This document shows, in pieces, positions 16,435 to 24,784 of a stretch of DNA of 31,404 bases. A model generated the notes under the pieces. The model made no database searches, was not told the origin of the DNA, and was given only the letters and a program-made list of their open reading frames with translations. The stretch is from a virus, in IMG/VR virus record IMGVR_UViG_3300013133_000034, positions 1 to 31,404 of that record. One strand, 5' to 3'. How positions within the stretch are numbered: position 1 is the stretch's first letter; every line of letters begins with the position of its first letter. Position numbers and translations under genes: made by a program.

Positions 16435-16481
16435 CAAATCAATAAAAAGTAAATAGTTTCTGAATTTATTCAATAAACAAA

Positions 16482-16489
16482 ATATTTAT
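16482..16489 (+). promoter_or_regulatory. Candidate promoter element ATATTTAT (also TATAAATA)
   Basis: ATATTTAT lies 15 nt before the ATG at 16505. The adjoining bases 16487-16494 also read TATAAATA, identical to the T4 late promoter core, in the sense direction. It lies in the 70-bp gap after the LamG fragment, a natural place for a new transcript. Confidence 0.5.
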
Positions 16490-16504
16490 AAATAAAAACA
16501 CGAA

Positions 16505-19078
16505 ATGGGTAAATTAATTTTAAGAAAAAACGGGATAGAAACCCAACTTATAAATGGTGAAGATTTTTCTACACTTACACCACAAGCTAATACATATGTA
16601 TTAGGTTTTGATGCCATTACAGGTAACCTTGAGGGTTTCGACCCTAATGGTGATATTACAGAATATGGTACTGGAGGTGGAGGTAACCCATTTACAGGTG
16701 GTACTGTAAATGGTTCTACTGATTTTTTAGGTACAGTAACTGCAACTGTTTTTTCTGCTGGTACCTATCTTAATTTACCTAGTACAGGTGGGGGTGTTGT
16801 TGATGTTACTTACTTAGAGTTAGTTGATAAAATTACTGGTAGTACTTTAAATCCAGGTACATTTTATTTGATAACAGATTTCCAAACTTGTTATGACCAA
16901 CCAGATTTTGATAATAGTCGTAACCCAATAACAAGTGGTAATTACAAACAAGGTCCAGTTGAGTCATTAATGATTCTTGCTACTTCAGTTAATACAATTT
17001 CTAATGACGCGTTCCAATTGGCTTACCCAAGTGATAAAATAACTTATGATTGGACGTTTGATACAACTGAAGCAACATCTGGTGTTGCATTTGGTAGAAT
17101 TACAGAAAGAATAGATGATATGGGTAATAGAACTGGGTATGACCATAGAACTATATTATTTAAAAGATATTTGGAATCAAGTGGTGGTACAATTTATAAT
17201 GTTATTTTTGATAATGGTTTAGCATCTTCAGAATTCTTAACATTCTCTGGTTCTTCATCAAACAATAAAATTGGTGACAATTTCGATTATTCCACTTTCT
17301 TATTACCTAACATTATATTTGGTGCTGATTCTAATAATAATGTGATTGGTGTTAATTCTTATAATAATACTATAGGTGCAAATTCCAATGACAATACTAT
17401 TGGTAGCAACTTTATTGGTAACACGATAGGTGATGATTTTGAATCAAATGAAATTGGTGACTATTTTGGTAACAACGCTTCTTTCAGCGGCACCCCAGTT
17501 CAAAACTTAATTTCTTCTGGATTTAAATATAATAAAATCGGTGACTATTTTGGTAATGATTTAAATTATCCATCTGAAGGTGCTGGTTCTGGTGGTGATG
17601 GTGGTAACTTGGTTAGTCCAGGTTTCCAAAACAACGTAATTGGTAATAATTCAGTTATGAATATATTTGGGTCATCATTTACTGGAAACAGAATAGGTGA
17701 CTATCTTGGATTAAATTCATTTGGAAGTACATCACAAGATAATATTATTGGTAATTATTTTACTGGTAATGGTGGTATTGGTGGATATCCAAATCAAATG
17801 GGTGATGATTTCACATCAAATAAAATAGGGAATTATGCGGTTTATAACCAAATTGATGAATTTAGATTTAATCAAATAGGTGATTTCTTTGGCAATAGTA
17901 ATACTAATGAGGGTAATATTATATACAACGCTTATAATAATAAAATAGGTGAAAGATTTGGTTTCAGTTTCGGTAACACCATTTATTCTGATTTCTTTGA
18001 CAATTTAATTGGTAATAATTTCTATAATAATTTTATCGGTGATTTTAGTAGAAATAATTCTTTCTATAGAAATGACATTGGGAATGATTTTAGAGATAAT
18101 ATAGCATATGACCAGTTTCAAAATAATGAAATAGGTAATCAGTTCAATAATAATATTTGTGGTAGAGACTTTTTAAAGAACACCATAGCTAATGGATTCA
18201 ATAATAATACTGTATCATATTTTGATGGTAATAAAATAGGTAACGGATTTAACGATAATGTTATAGCTTCAGATTTTAATGGTAATAAAATAGGTAACTA
18301 TTTTGATAATAATAGAATTACAGAGGCTAGTAGAAATATAATAGGTGAACAATTTGATGGAAATAGATTTGGTTCTGGTTTTGGGTTTTACGATTTTTCT
18401 GATGTCACATCTAGAACTTATGATAATTTTAAAGATGCACTAAATGGTGCTATCGGTAATAATATTATTGGTAGGGAATTAGTAATGTATGACACTGTTA
18501 GCAATGAATATCATCGGTTTGTATTTACAAAATGGACTCAAGGTGGAGACGGTGGCGGATTTAAATATGAAAGACAACTGGTACACCCATCATTTGGACC
18601 TACAGTAGAATTTGAAAGGCCTGATTATAGTGCGTCAACTATTGATGTTATCGTTCCTGGAGTTCTTGAAATAAAAAGAGATAATAATGGTGGTGGTATT
18701 TATAACGTAGCTGTTGAAGGGTCATTTAATAGTTCAGTTTCACCATCAGGTACAACTTGGAACTCTAATTTCACATCACCAAATAGCGGAGACAATTTTA
18801 ACAATAATAACATTGGTAATTCATTTTATAGTAATGAAATTTTAGGTTATAGTTTTTCAGACAATAATATCTCAGATAGTTTCAATAATAATGAAAATAT
18901 AGGGAATGATTTCAGAAAAAACACTATAAAATGTCAAATAAACTCTAATGACTTCTCAACCGCTACTTATGTGTATGGTGATTATAATTGTGAGTTATTT
19001 GAAAACTCTAGTAACAATAAAAGATTATCATATTATGATGGGTCTGATGTATTAAACATAACAAACATAACAGATTAA
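16505..19078 (+). CDS. Large NxIG-repeat beta-solenoid tail protein
   Basis: The product has 857 residues. Residues ~1-230 form an N-terminal region with 'LILRKNGIETQLINGEDFST' and 'ITGSTLNPGTFYLITDFQTC', of the sort that precedes phage spike domains. From about residue 252 to 625 there are dozens of N-x-I-G units, many spaced exactly nine residues apart ('NTIGSNFIGNTIGDDFESN'), as expected for a right-handed beta-solenoid with Asn ladders and Ile in the core. Residues ~625-760 form a different domain ('FTKWTQGGDGGGFKYERQLV', 'IDVIVPGVLEIKRDNNGGGI'). NxIG repeats then resume briefly (about 762-810) before a short C-terminus. It probably acts as a tailspike or adhesin. No enzymatic site can be assigned. 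A TATAAATA/ATATTTAT element stands before the start. Confidence 0.72.
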   Translation: MGKLILRKNGIETQLINGEDFSTLTPQANTYVLGFDAITGNLEGFDPNGDITEYGTGGGGNPFTGGTVNGSTDFLGTVTATVFSAGTYLNLPSTGGGVVDVTYLELVDKITGSTLNPGTFYLITDFQTCYDQPDFDNSRNPITSGNYKQGPVESLMILATSVNTISNDAFQLAYPSDKITYDWTFDTTEATSGVAFGRITERIDDMGNRTGYDHRTILFKRYLESSGGTIYNVIFDNGLASSEFLTFSGSSSNNKIGDNFDYSTFLLPNIIFGADSNNNVIGVNSYNNTIGANSNDNTIGSNFIGNTIGDDFESNEIGDYFGNNASFSGTPVQNLISSGFKYNKIGDYFGNDLNYPSEGAGSGGDGGNLVSPGFQNNVIGNNSVMNIFGSSFTGNRIGDYLGLNSFGSTSQDNIIGNYFTGNGGIGGYPNQMGDDFTSNKIGNYAVYNQIDEFRFNQIGDFFGNSNTNEGNIIYNAYNNKIGERFGFSFGNTIYSDFFDNLIGNNFYNNFIGDFSRNNSFYRNDIGNDFRDNIAYDQFQNNEIGNQFNNNICGRDFLKNTIANGFNNNTVSYFDGNKIGNGFNDNVIASDFNGNKIGNYFDNNRITEASRNIIGEQFDGNRFGSGFGFYDFSDVTSRTYDNFKDALNGAIGNNIIGRELVMYDTVSNEYHRFVFTKWTQGGDGGGFKYERQLVHPSFGPTVEFERPDYSASTIDVIVPGVLEIKRDNNGGGIYNVAVEGSFNSSVSPSGTTWNSNFTSPNSGDNFNNNNIGNSFYSNEILGYSFSDNNISDSFNNNENIGNDFRKNTIKCQINSNDFSTATYVYGDYNCELFENSSNNKRLSYYDGSDVLNITNITD
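17255..18375 (+). repeat. Asn-rich NxIG coding repeats (9-residue period)
   Basis: The coding stretch recurrently encodes N-x-I-G-x-x-F/S-x-x, with many units exactly 27 bp apart (clear run about 17330-17470) and others separated by loops. The DNA shows frequent 'aataataaaataggtga'-type segments. Confidence 0.7.
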
Positions 19079-19103
19079 AATAACAAATAAAATATAAAAT
19101 ATA

Positions 19104-19457
19104 ATGGCAGCACCAACTTTTTTATTCAATTCATGTGACGGTTCATACGAGCCACTTTTAGTAATCTTACGTCTGGGTCCAAAATCTAAAGGTCCTGAGT
19201 CAGAAGAAATACCAACTATAACAATAAAAATAAATGATAGTGAATCTGGAATCGTTGGTTGCTTCGTTATTGACAGTCTTTCTGAATCAGAAGGTAATGA
19301 ATATAACATAGATGGTATTTATGATTCTTGTGAGTCTTGTTCATTTAGTGATTTTGTTGATGAGTTTAAATCTAATGAAAACATCAATACAAAATTTGAA
19401 GTTGTTAGAGATGAAATACAAACAGTAATACAAGGTAAACTTGCTGATGGTAAATAA
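19104..19457 (+). CDS. Small acidic protein, unknown
   Basis: The product has 117 residues, strongly acidic in the middle and C-terminal parts. It begins MAAPTFLFNSCDGSY and has Cys residues at several points ('IYDSCESCSFSDFVDEF', a CxxC). There is no signal peptide. It sits between the solenoid protein and two small tail-type proteins, so a virion or assembly role is plausible. The CxxC could bind metal. I do not recognise a family. Confidence 0.55.
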   Translation: MAAPTFLFNSCDGSYEPLLVILRLGPKSKGPESEEIPTITIKINDSESGIVGCFVIDSLSESEGNEYNIDGIYDSCESCSFSDFVDEFKSNENINTKFEVVRDEIQTVIQGKLADGK

Positions 19458-19464
19458 ATAGATA

Positions 19465-19722
19465 ATGGAAGATTACACATATGAAATTGTTGATTCTATA
19501 GTAGATGGTATAGCAACATATAAAACGATTACAGATAAAAGACCAAAGTTAAACCCCAATTACGATTCTAATACAGTTTATGTACCTAGAGCACAAAGAC
19601 CTGAATGGAATGTTGTAGGTTTAATGGGACAAATTAAAATCTTAAAAAATCAAGAAATACCTGATAGATGGATTAAGATGGAAGATATTAATGATGAGAT
19701 TGCTCTTTATTTAGTACGTTAA
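19465..19722 (+). CDS. Stand-alone segment resembling a Peptidase_G2 fibre C-terminus
   Basis: The product has 85 residues. 'RPKLNPNYDSNTVYVPRA' followed by 'QRPEWNVVGLMGQIKI' resembles the last part of Peptidase_G2-type autoprocessing domains ('NP.YDP...Y.PR..RPEW..VGL.G') found at the ends of phage fibres, including phi29 appendage-type proteins and YadA-repeat fibres. Here it is a separate small gene without the upstream part of that domain. It might act in trans as a fibre assembly or tip protein, or be a remnant. The resemblance is by remembered pattern only and could be superficial. It lies 7 bp after the previous stop. Confidence 0.5.
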   Translation: MEDYTYEIVDSIVDGIATYKTITDKRPKLNPNYDSNTVYVPRAQRPEWNVVGLMGQIKILKNQEIPDRWIKMEDINDEIALYLVR

Positions 19723-19724
19723 CA

Positions 19725-19732
19725 ATATTTAT
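19725..19732 (+). promoter_or_regulatory. ATATTTAT element before small tail gene
   Basis: The element lies 5 nt before the ATG at 19738, directly after the stop of the previous gene. Spacing is atypical. Weak. Confidence 0.25.
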
Positions 19733-19737
19733 AATTA

Positions 19738-20127
19738 ATGGGACAAAACTTTTTTATAAAAAAAAATTCTGAATTACCTATTCTACAGATGAAGGTAATA
19801 AATGATGGTCGTAGTGATTATAAAAAAATATTTAATAATCTAGAAAATGCGGCAATAACTTTCTCCATGATAAATGAAGAAACTGGTAGATATAAAGTTT
19901 TTAATAAACCAGCTTTAATAATACCTGTTATGGATGAAGTTTGTGGTGAAACTGAATATTATATTGGTTATAAATTTAAATCTTCAGAAACTAATTTAAA
20001 TGGTAGGTTTAAGGCACAATTTAAAATAGACTTTTTAGATGATGGGACATCACTAATTGTTCCGATATATGAAGATTTATTTGTTAATATTGGTGACAGT
20101 TTTGTGAACACAAAAATTGTCTGTTAA
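19738..20127 (+). CDS. Small tail/baseplate-like protein (BppU-N-like opening)
   Basis: The product has 129 residues, predicted beta-rich. The opening 'FFIKKNSELPILQMKVIND' followed by 'NLENAAITFSMINEETGRY' resembles the N-terminal domain of baseplate upper proteins and related fibre modules ('F.KkgDt.PiL...l......dLtga.v.F.m'). That domain normally anchors receptor-binding proteins to the baseplate. It is the last gene before a strong terminator, closing the fibre/tail unit. The assignment is tentative. Confidence 0.5.
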   Translation: MGQNFFIKKNSELPILQMKVINDGRSDYKKIFNNLENAAITFSMINEETGRYKVFNKPALIIPVMDEVCGETEYYIGYKFKSSETNLNGRFKAQFKIDFLDDGTSLIVPIYEDLFVNIGDSFVNTKIVC

Positions 20128-20132
20128 GAAAT

Positions 20133-20167
20133 AAAAACACATTGATGACTTCACAATGTGTTTTTTT
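20133..20167 (+). terminator. Rho-independent terminator
   Basis: A 12-bp stem (AAAAACACATTG at 20133-20144 pairs with CAATGTGTTTTT at 20154-20165) has a 9-nt loop and runs into seven T. It lies 5 bp after the stop at 20127 and ends the tail/fibre transcript before the polymerase gene. Confidence 0.88.
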
Positions 20168-20199
20168 ATGCTTAAAATTATAGGAAAATAATAACGAGA

Positions 20200-20214
20200 G
20201 GTTAAGATTTAACC
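20200..20214. promoter_or_regulatory. Inverted repeat GGTTAA-GAT-TTAACC upstream of polymerase
   Basis: A perfect 6-bp inverted repeat with a 3-nt centre lies 20 nt before the polymerase ATG, in the gap after the terminator where a promoter is needed. It could be an operator or an RNA hairpin in the leader. No ATATTTAT element is present here, so this gene may belong to a different expression class. Confidence 0.35.
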
Positions 20215-20233
20215 CGTCCAAAAAATCAAATGT

Positions 20234-23200
20234 ATGAGTAAAAAAGAAATTAAACAGGCAACCCCTGAAGATATTAAAAAATTCTTAGAGGGTTATGACG
20301 ATGAAAAATATATCGTCTCCATAGAATTGGACCAAACAGATGATTGGTCTATTGATGAAACAAACAAAGTTTATATTGTAATTGACGACCCTAAAAAGGG
20401 TAAAAAAATAAAAACACAAAAATTCACCCCTTTTTGTTGGACAAAATCATTACGTGGAAGTGGTTTCTATGGTGATGACTTAGATGTTATAAAAAGAGAA
20501 GCAAAAAAATACGGTATCTATACTGAGAAACTTAAGACTGGTGATAATGAACGTTTAGAAGATGGTTTTAAGTTTATGGTTAAAACTAGTGGGACTTATC
20601 GTGACCTTGTAAATTTCTTTAGAAAAGGTGGTGTTAACCCTTGGGATAGAAATAATAAATTAATAGAAATTTTACCCCCTGTTGAGCAATTTATGATTCA
20701 AACAGGTAAAAGGTTGTTTAAAGGTTATGAAGACTACACAGAAGTCCATAAACTAACTTTCGATATTGAGACCACGAGTCTTGAAGCCAATGAAGGACAT
20801 TGTTTTATGATTGGTGTTAAAGATAATCGTGGTTTTAAAAAATTATTAACAGCCTATGATGAGAATGGTGAATATTCTGAAGAAGGTGAGAGAAAAATGA
20901 TAAAAGAGTTTTTTGAAATCATCCATGAACTAGAACCAACAATTATCATTGGATATAACTCTGAAAACTTTGACTGGACTTATCTAATTGGTAAATGGGT
21001 AGAATATAAACACCCTAAAACAAAAAAAATAGAAAAAACTTTATTACCTGGTAGGGCTCAATTATTAGGTTTGAATACTGATGATTTTGTTAAAACAAAA
21101 CACCCTCTAGTTAAACTTAAAAGAAGTGCTGCAACTTTAAAATTAGGTGCTGAGGTTGAGGATTATCAACAAACTAATATATGGGGTTATAATGTGATGG
21201 ATACTTACCATAGAGTTAGACAAGCCATGGCATTGAATTCAGCTTTGGAAAGTGGTACTTTGAAATATATTGCTAAAGAAGCTAAAGTAGAGAGACCAAA
21301 TAGGGTTTATGTTGATGGTAATCAATTAGGTAAAATTTGGAAAGAAAATAAAAAATATTATTATAACCCAACAAGTGGTCAATGGTATAATTTGGATGGT
21401 AATAAACCTGAACCAAAAGATGTCAATGGTTATGAAGATAAGTGGGAAATTGTTGACGGTCAATTTTTAATTAAGGAGTATCTTAATGATGACCTTTTGG
21501 AAACCGAACTTGTTGACGATATCTATGCTCAAGCTGGTTTCTTAACCTCAGCATTGGTTCCAACAAACTTTATTAGGTCAATCACAATGGGTACAGCTAC
21601 AATGTGGAAGACTCTAATGATGGCATGGTCTTATGAAAATGGGTTAGCATTACCAGGGATACAACCAAAAAGAGATTTTGTTGGTGGTTTATCTAGATTA
21701 TTAAATTTAGGTTATAGTAGAAATATTGCTAAATTTGACTACGCTTCACTTTATCCTTCAATTCAGTTAACACATAACGTATTCCCTACTGTAGATATTT
21801 CAGGTGCTTTAAGAGCTATGTTAAAATATTTGTTAGATACCCGTAATGAATACAAATATTTGGCAAATGAATATAAAGAAAAAGGTGATGAAAAATTAGC
21901 AAGTAAATTTGACAAGAAACAATTACCTATTAAAATCTTTAACAACTCAGCATTTGGTTCTATTTCGGCACCTTATATTTTTCCTTGGGGTGATATTGAT
22001 ATTGGTGAAACTATTACTTGTACGGGTAGACAATATCTTCGTTTAATGGTTAAATTTTTTATGGATAGAGGTTATAAACCTTTAGTTGGTGATTCCGTAA
22101 CAGCTGACACACCAGTATACATTAAATATGAAGATGGTACTATAGATATAAAAGCTATATGTGATTTATTTGATGAAAATGGTATTATCGGTGATGATAA
22201 CTTAAGGGACCATTCTATTAAACCATATCAAATCCTAACAAGAAGTGGCTGGAGACATATAAAATATGTTTATAAACATGGAACTGATAAAAAAATACAT
22301 AACATTGTAACTAAAGACAGATATGTAAATGTTACTGAAGACCACTCACTATTCCAAAATGGGGTAGAAATTAAACCATCAGAACTAAAAAGGGGTGATA
22401 TTATTGATGTAATTGACGTACCTTTTTCTGAAATTAAAAGTGAAATGTCTTTAGACAAAGCTTGGTTAATGGGATTCTTTTTAGGTGATGGGTCTTCTTG
22501 TAATAATTTTAGAGAAACAAGTAGATATAAAAGTAAAAAAACTGGTGATTTTAGAAAATATAAAAGTAGAAGGTGTGATTGGAAAATCAGTAATAAAGAT
22601 ATTTTACTATTAGAAAAGGCTAAAAATATTCTAGAAAAAGAATATGGTATAAAAGCTAATATTAAAGACCATTTAAAATCTTCTAGTGTTTATAATTTGT
22701 ATTCAGCAAAAAAAGAATTATGTGAATGGTATAGTAATAATTTTTACACATCATATAGAGAAAAAAAGGTACCTATGTTAATTTTAAATTCTAGTATTGA
22801 GGTTAAAAAATCTTTTATAGATGGGTTTATGTCTGCTGATGGTGATGGTTACACAATGGATACAACAACAAGTTTTTGTCAAAAATCACAAATAACCATG
22901 GCAGGTTTATCATTACTATTTAAAGAATTAGACAATAATTATAAAATAGTGGTTAGAAAAGACAAAGAAAATATCATATCCTTTATTACAGGTTGTATTA
23001 GAAATGGTAAAAATTATAAAATTAATGACGACAAATCAAATATTAAATCTAATGAGGTTTGGGTTAATAGAGTTGTTAAAAATAAAACAGAATATGTTTA
23101 TGATGTTTCTACTGAGGATGGTACTTTTATTTGTGGTATTGGTGGTGTTATAGCACATAATACTGATGGTATGAACTTTTCTTGTCCTGACGATGTTGAA

Positions 23201-24175
23201 TCTAGGACTTATATCGGTAAAGGGTTTCACAGATTTAGTGAAGAGGGTAAAGAATATAAAGGTATTGAGGCTGACGTGGCTGAATATAATGACCGTTATA
23301 TGTTTGAGGCTATGGGTCTTGATATTGATGAGGTATGGCCTGCAACAATTAATATTTCACGTAAAAATTATGCCACATTAAAACCAAACGGAAAAATTAA
23401 ATTAACTGGTAATACCATTAAGGGTAAAACAATCCCAAAATATATTAAAACCTTTTTAGATAAAGGTATAAAAATGTTATTAAGTGGTGATGGTAAATCT
23501 TTTGTTGAATATTATTATGAATATTTAGAAAGAATCTATAATATGGATATTCCCTTATCTGAGATTGCTAATAAATCTAAAGTTAAAAAAACTATTCAAC
23601 AATATCTAAATAGAGGTACAGATAAAAATGGTAAAGATTTAGCTAGACAGGCACATATGGAACTTTTAATTAAGGAAAGTGCTCACGCTGATTTAGGTGA
23701 AACTGTTTTTTATGTCAATAATGGGACAAAAAAATCACACGGTGACATCCAAGTAAGAAAAACTAAAAATGACCCACCTGAAGGTACTTTAATTTTTAAT
23801 TCTTATTTGATTAGAAGTGAAGAAATGGAAAAGAACCCAAATCTAAAAGGAGTTTATAACGTACCAAAATATATAGATGCTTTTAATAAAAAGGTAGAAC
23901 CACTTTTAGTTGTGTTTAACATTGGTGTTAGAGAAACTTTATTAATAACTGACCCTGAAGAAAGACAATATTATACTAATAGTGAACTTGAACTTGTTTC
24001 AGGGATACCTAGTAGTCCTGGTGACCAAGATACTTTAGAAGAACTTTTAACAATCAGTGATGCTGAATTAGATTTTTGGAATAAAATGGGTGTTTCCCCC
24101 GATTACATGGTTAATGATAGATTATCTGATAAAGTTGAAAACTTAGACTCAAAAAGTCAAAATTTAGTTCATTAA
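20234..24175 (+). CDS. Family B DNA polymerase interrupted by an intein
   Basis: The precursor has 1313 residues; without the intein (621-976) it has 957, close to T4 gp43 (898). The exonuclease domain shows Exo I 'FDIET' (D177, E179), Exo II 'GYNSENFD' (D247) and Exo III 'YNVMD' (Y319, D323). The polymerase domain shows motif A 'DYASLYPS' (D502), motif B 'KIFNNSAFG' (K567) and motif C, split by the intein as GD620/T977-D978 ('TDGMNFS'). All expected metal ligands are present, so the spliced enzyme should replicate and proofread phage DNA. It follows a terminator and begins a new unit. Splicing is required for activity because the catalytic motif C is split. Confidence 0.95.
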   Translation: MSKKEIKQATPEDIKKFLEGYDDEKYIVSIELDQTDDWSIDETNKVYIVIDDPKKGKKIKTQKFTPFCWTKSLRGSGFYGDDLDVIKREAKKYGIYTEKLKTGDNERLEDGFKFMVKTSGTYRDLVNFFRKGGVNPWDRNNKLIEILPPVEQFMIQTGKRLFKGYEDYTEVHKLTFDIETTSLEANEGHCFMIGVKDNRGFKKLLTAYDENGEYSEEGERKMIKEFFEIIHELEPTIIIGYNSENFDWTYLIGKWVEYKHPKTKKIEKTLLPGRAQLLGLNTDDFVKTKHPLVKLKRSAATLKLGAEVEDYQQTNIWGYNVMDTYHRVRQAMALNSALESGTLKYIAKEAKVERPNRVYVDGNQLGKIWKENKKYYYNPTSGQWYNLDGNKPEPKDVNGYEDKWEIVDGQFLIKEYLNDDLLETELVDDIYAQAGFLTSALVPTNFIRSITMGTATMWKTLMMAWSYENGLALPGIQPKRDFVGGLSRLLNLGYSRNIAKFDYASLYPSIQLTHNVFPTVDISGALRAMLKYLLDTRNEYKYLANEYKEKGDEKLASKFDKKQLPIKIFNNSAFGSISAPYIFPWGDIDIGETITCTGRQYLRLMVKFFMDRGYKPLVGDSVTADTPVYIKYEDGTIDIKAICDLFDENGIIGDDNLRDHSIKPYQILTRSGWRHIKYVYKHGTDKKIHNIVTKDRYVNVTEDHSLFQNGVEIKPSELKRGDIIDVIDVPFSEIKSEMSLDKAWLMGFFLGDGSSCNNFRETSRYKSKKTGDFRKYKSRRCDWKISNKDILLLEKAKNILEKEYGIKANIKDHLKSSSVYNLYSAKKELCEWYSNNFYTSYREKKVPMLILNSSIEVKKSFIDGFMSADGDGYTMDTTTSFCQKSQITMAGLSLLFKELDNNYKIVVRKDKENIISFITGCIRNGKNYKINDDKSNIKSNEVWVNRVVKNKTEYVYDVSTEDGTFICGIGGVIAHNTDGMNFSCPDDVESRTYIGKGFHRFSEEGKEYKGIEADVAEYNDRYMFEAMGLDIDEVWPATINISRKNYATLKPNGKIKLTGNTIKGKTIPKYIKTFLDKGIKMLLSGDGKSFVEYYYEYLERIYNMDIPLSEIANKSKVKKTIQQYLNRGTDKNGKDLARQAHMELLIKESAHADLGETVFYVNNGTKKSHGDIQVRKTKNDPPEGTLIFNSYLIRSEEMEKNPNLKGVYNVPKYIDAFNKKVEPLLVVFNIGVRETLLITDPEERQYYTNSELELVSGIPSSPGDQDTLEELLTISDAELDFWNKMGVSPDYMVNDRLSDKVENLDSKSQNLVH
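22094..23161 (+). other. Class 1 intein at polymerase motif C, LAGLIDADG type (356 aa)
   Basis: Residues 621-976 are inserted between D620 and T977 of motif C, the same place as the archaeal pol-c intein site. The intein starts with Ser ('SVTADTPVYIKYEDG') and ends with 'GVIAHN', with Thr at +1. Block B has 'NVTEDHSLF' and block F 'YVYDVSTEDGTFI', which keeps the usual Asp, so splicing should follow the standard class 1 route. LAGLIDADG motifs are 'LMGFFLGDG' (about 745-754) and 'FIDGFMSADGDG' (about 861-872), so the homing nuclease appears intact. Confidence 0.93.
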
Positions 24176-24198
24176 TCAATAATTATCCTATTTGTGTG

Positions 24199-24206
24199 AT
24201 ATTTAT
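24199..24206 (+). promoter_or_regulatory. Candidate promoter element ATATTTAT
   Basis: The element lies exactly 14 nt before the ATG at 24221, in the 45-bp gap after the polymerase stop, and fits the conserved spacing seen at 1140(-), 3198(-) and 6259. Confidence 0.45.
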
Positions 24207-24220
24207 ATTAAAAGATTAGT

Positions 24221-24784
24221 ATGAATATCTTACTTAAAGAACTTATAAATAAATTTGGTGGCCCAATTGGTGGTGACTATAGGATTGATTCAGACGATTC
24301 TATGACCACATCACCAACAACACCACCTACCACAACGGATGATGCTATTAAGTATCAACGTCAAGGACCTAATAGATTTATGTATCGTTCATTTGCTCGT
24401 GAGGATGATGAAAAAAATAAGAACGTAAAATTACCCAAAAGAGACAAAAAGAAAAAATTTCCTAAAAACCCTAAATCAGAATTAGAAGAAAGTTCTAAGT
24501 TTAAAATGGATGAACTTATTGAGGATATTTTTACTAAAAAAGATTTTGACAGGGATTTTGTACCGAAACAATCAGATTTAAGATTAAATGCAATACAACC
24601 ATTAGAAACTATTAAAGATTCTAACCCTATTTTAATTAGAAAAATAGAAACACTTAGAAATTTAATAGATACAAACGACCTTACTGGTGAAGAAAAGGCT
24701 ATTATATTAAATTATATTTTAAATATGGATATAACAAATATACCTAATGAATATAAAATAGAACTTAAAAAGAAAATTAAATAA
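24221..24784 (+). CDS. Hypothetical charged protein
   Basis: The product has 187 residues. The N-terminal part has a Thr/Pro-rich low-complexity stretch ('TTSPTTPPTTTDD') and a strongly basic segment ('KLPKRDKKKKFPKNPKS', about residues 71-87). The C-terminal third is helical with Leu/Ile spacing ('IRKIETLRNLIDTNDLTGEE'). Disordered basic regions of this sort occur in phage head-internal or scaffold-associated proteins, but nothing here proves that. The next gene overlaps by TAATG, starting a run of coupled small genes. Confidence 0.65.
   Translation: MNILLKELINKFGGPIGGDYRIDSDDSMTTSPTTPPTTTDDAIKYQRQGPNRFMYRSFAREDDEKNKNVKLPKRDKKKKFPKNPKSELEESSKFKMDELIEDIFTKKDFDRDFVPKQSDLRLNAIQPLETIKDSNPILIRKIETLRNLIDTNDLTGEEKAIILNYILNMDITNIPNEYKIELKKKIK

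Noticed and set aside
16487-16494. TATAAATA as proof of T4-type late transcription
   Set aside because: Only one clear sense-oriented copy at a suitable distance was seen. Elsewhere the conserved sense-strand form is ATATTTAT, so a T4-like late sigma factor cannot be claimed.
19052-19309. Minus-strand frame of 85 codons opposite the gene at 19104
   Set aside because: The plus-strand frame is in line with its neighbours, while the minus frame runs into the end of the solenoid gene and has no promoter or family resemblance.
20191-20220. Possible tRNA or riboswitch element before the polymerase
   Set aside because: Only a 6-bp hairpin is visible. No cloverleaf, acceptor pairing or conserved tRNA T-loop could be assembled.
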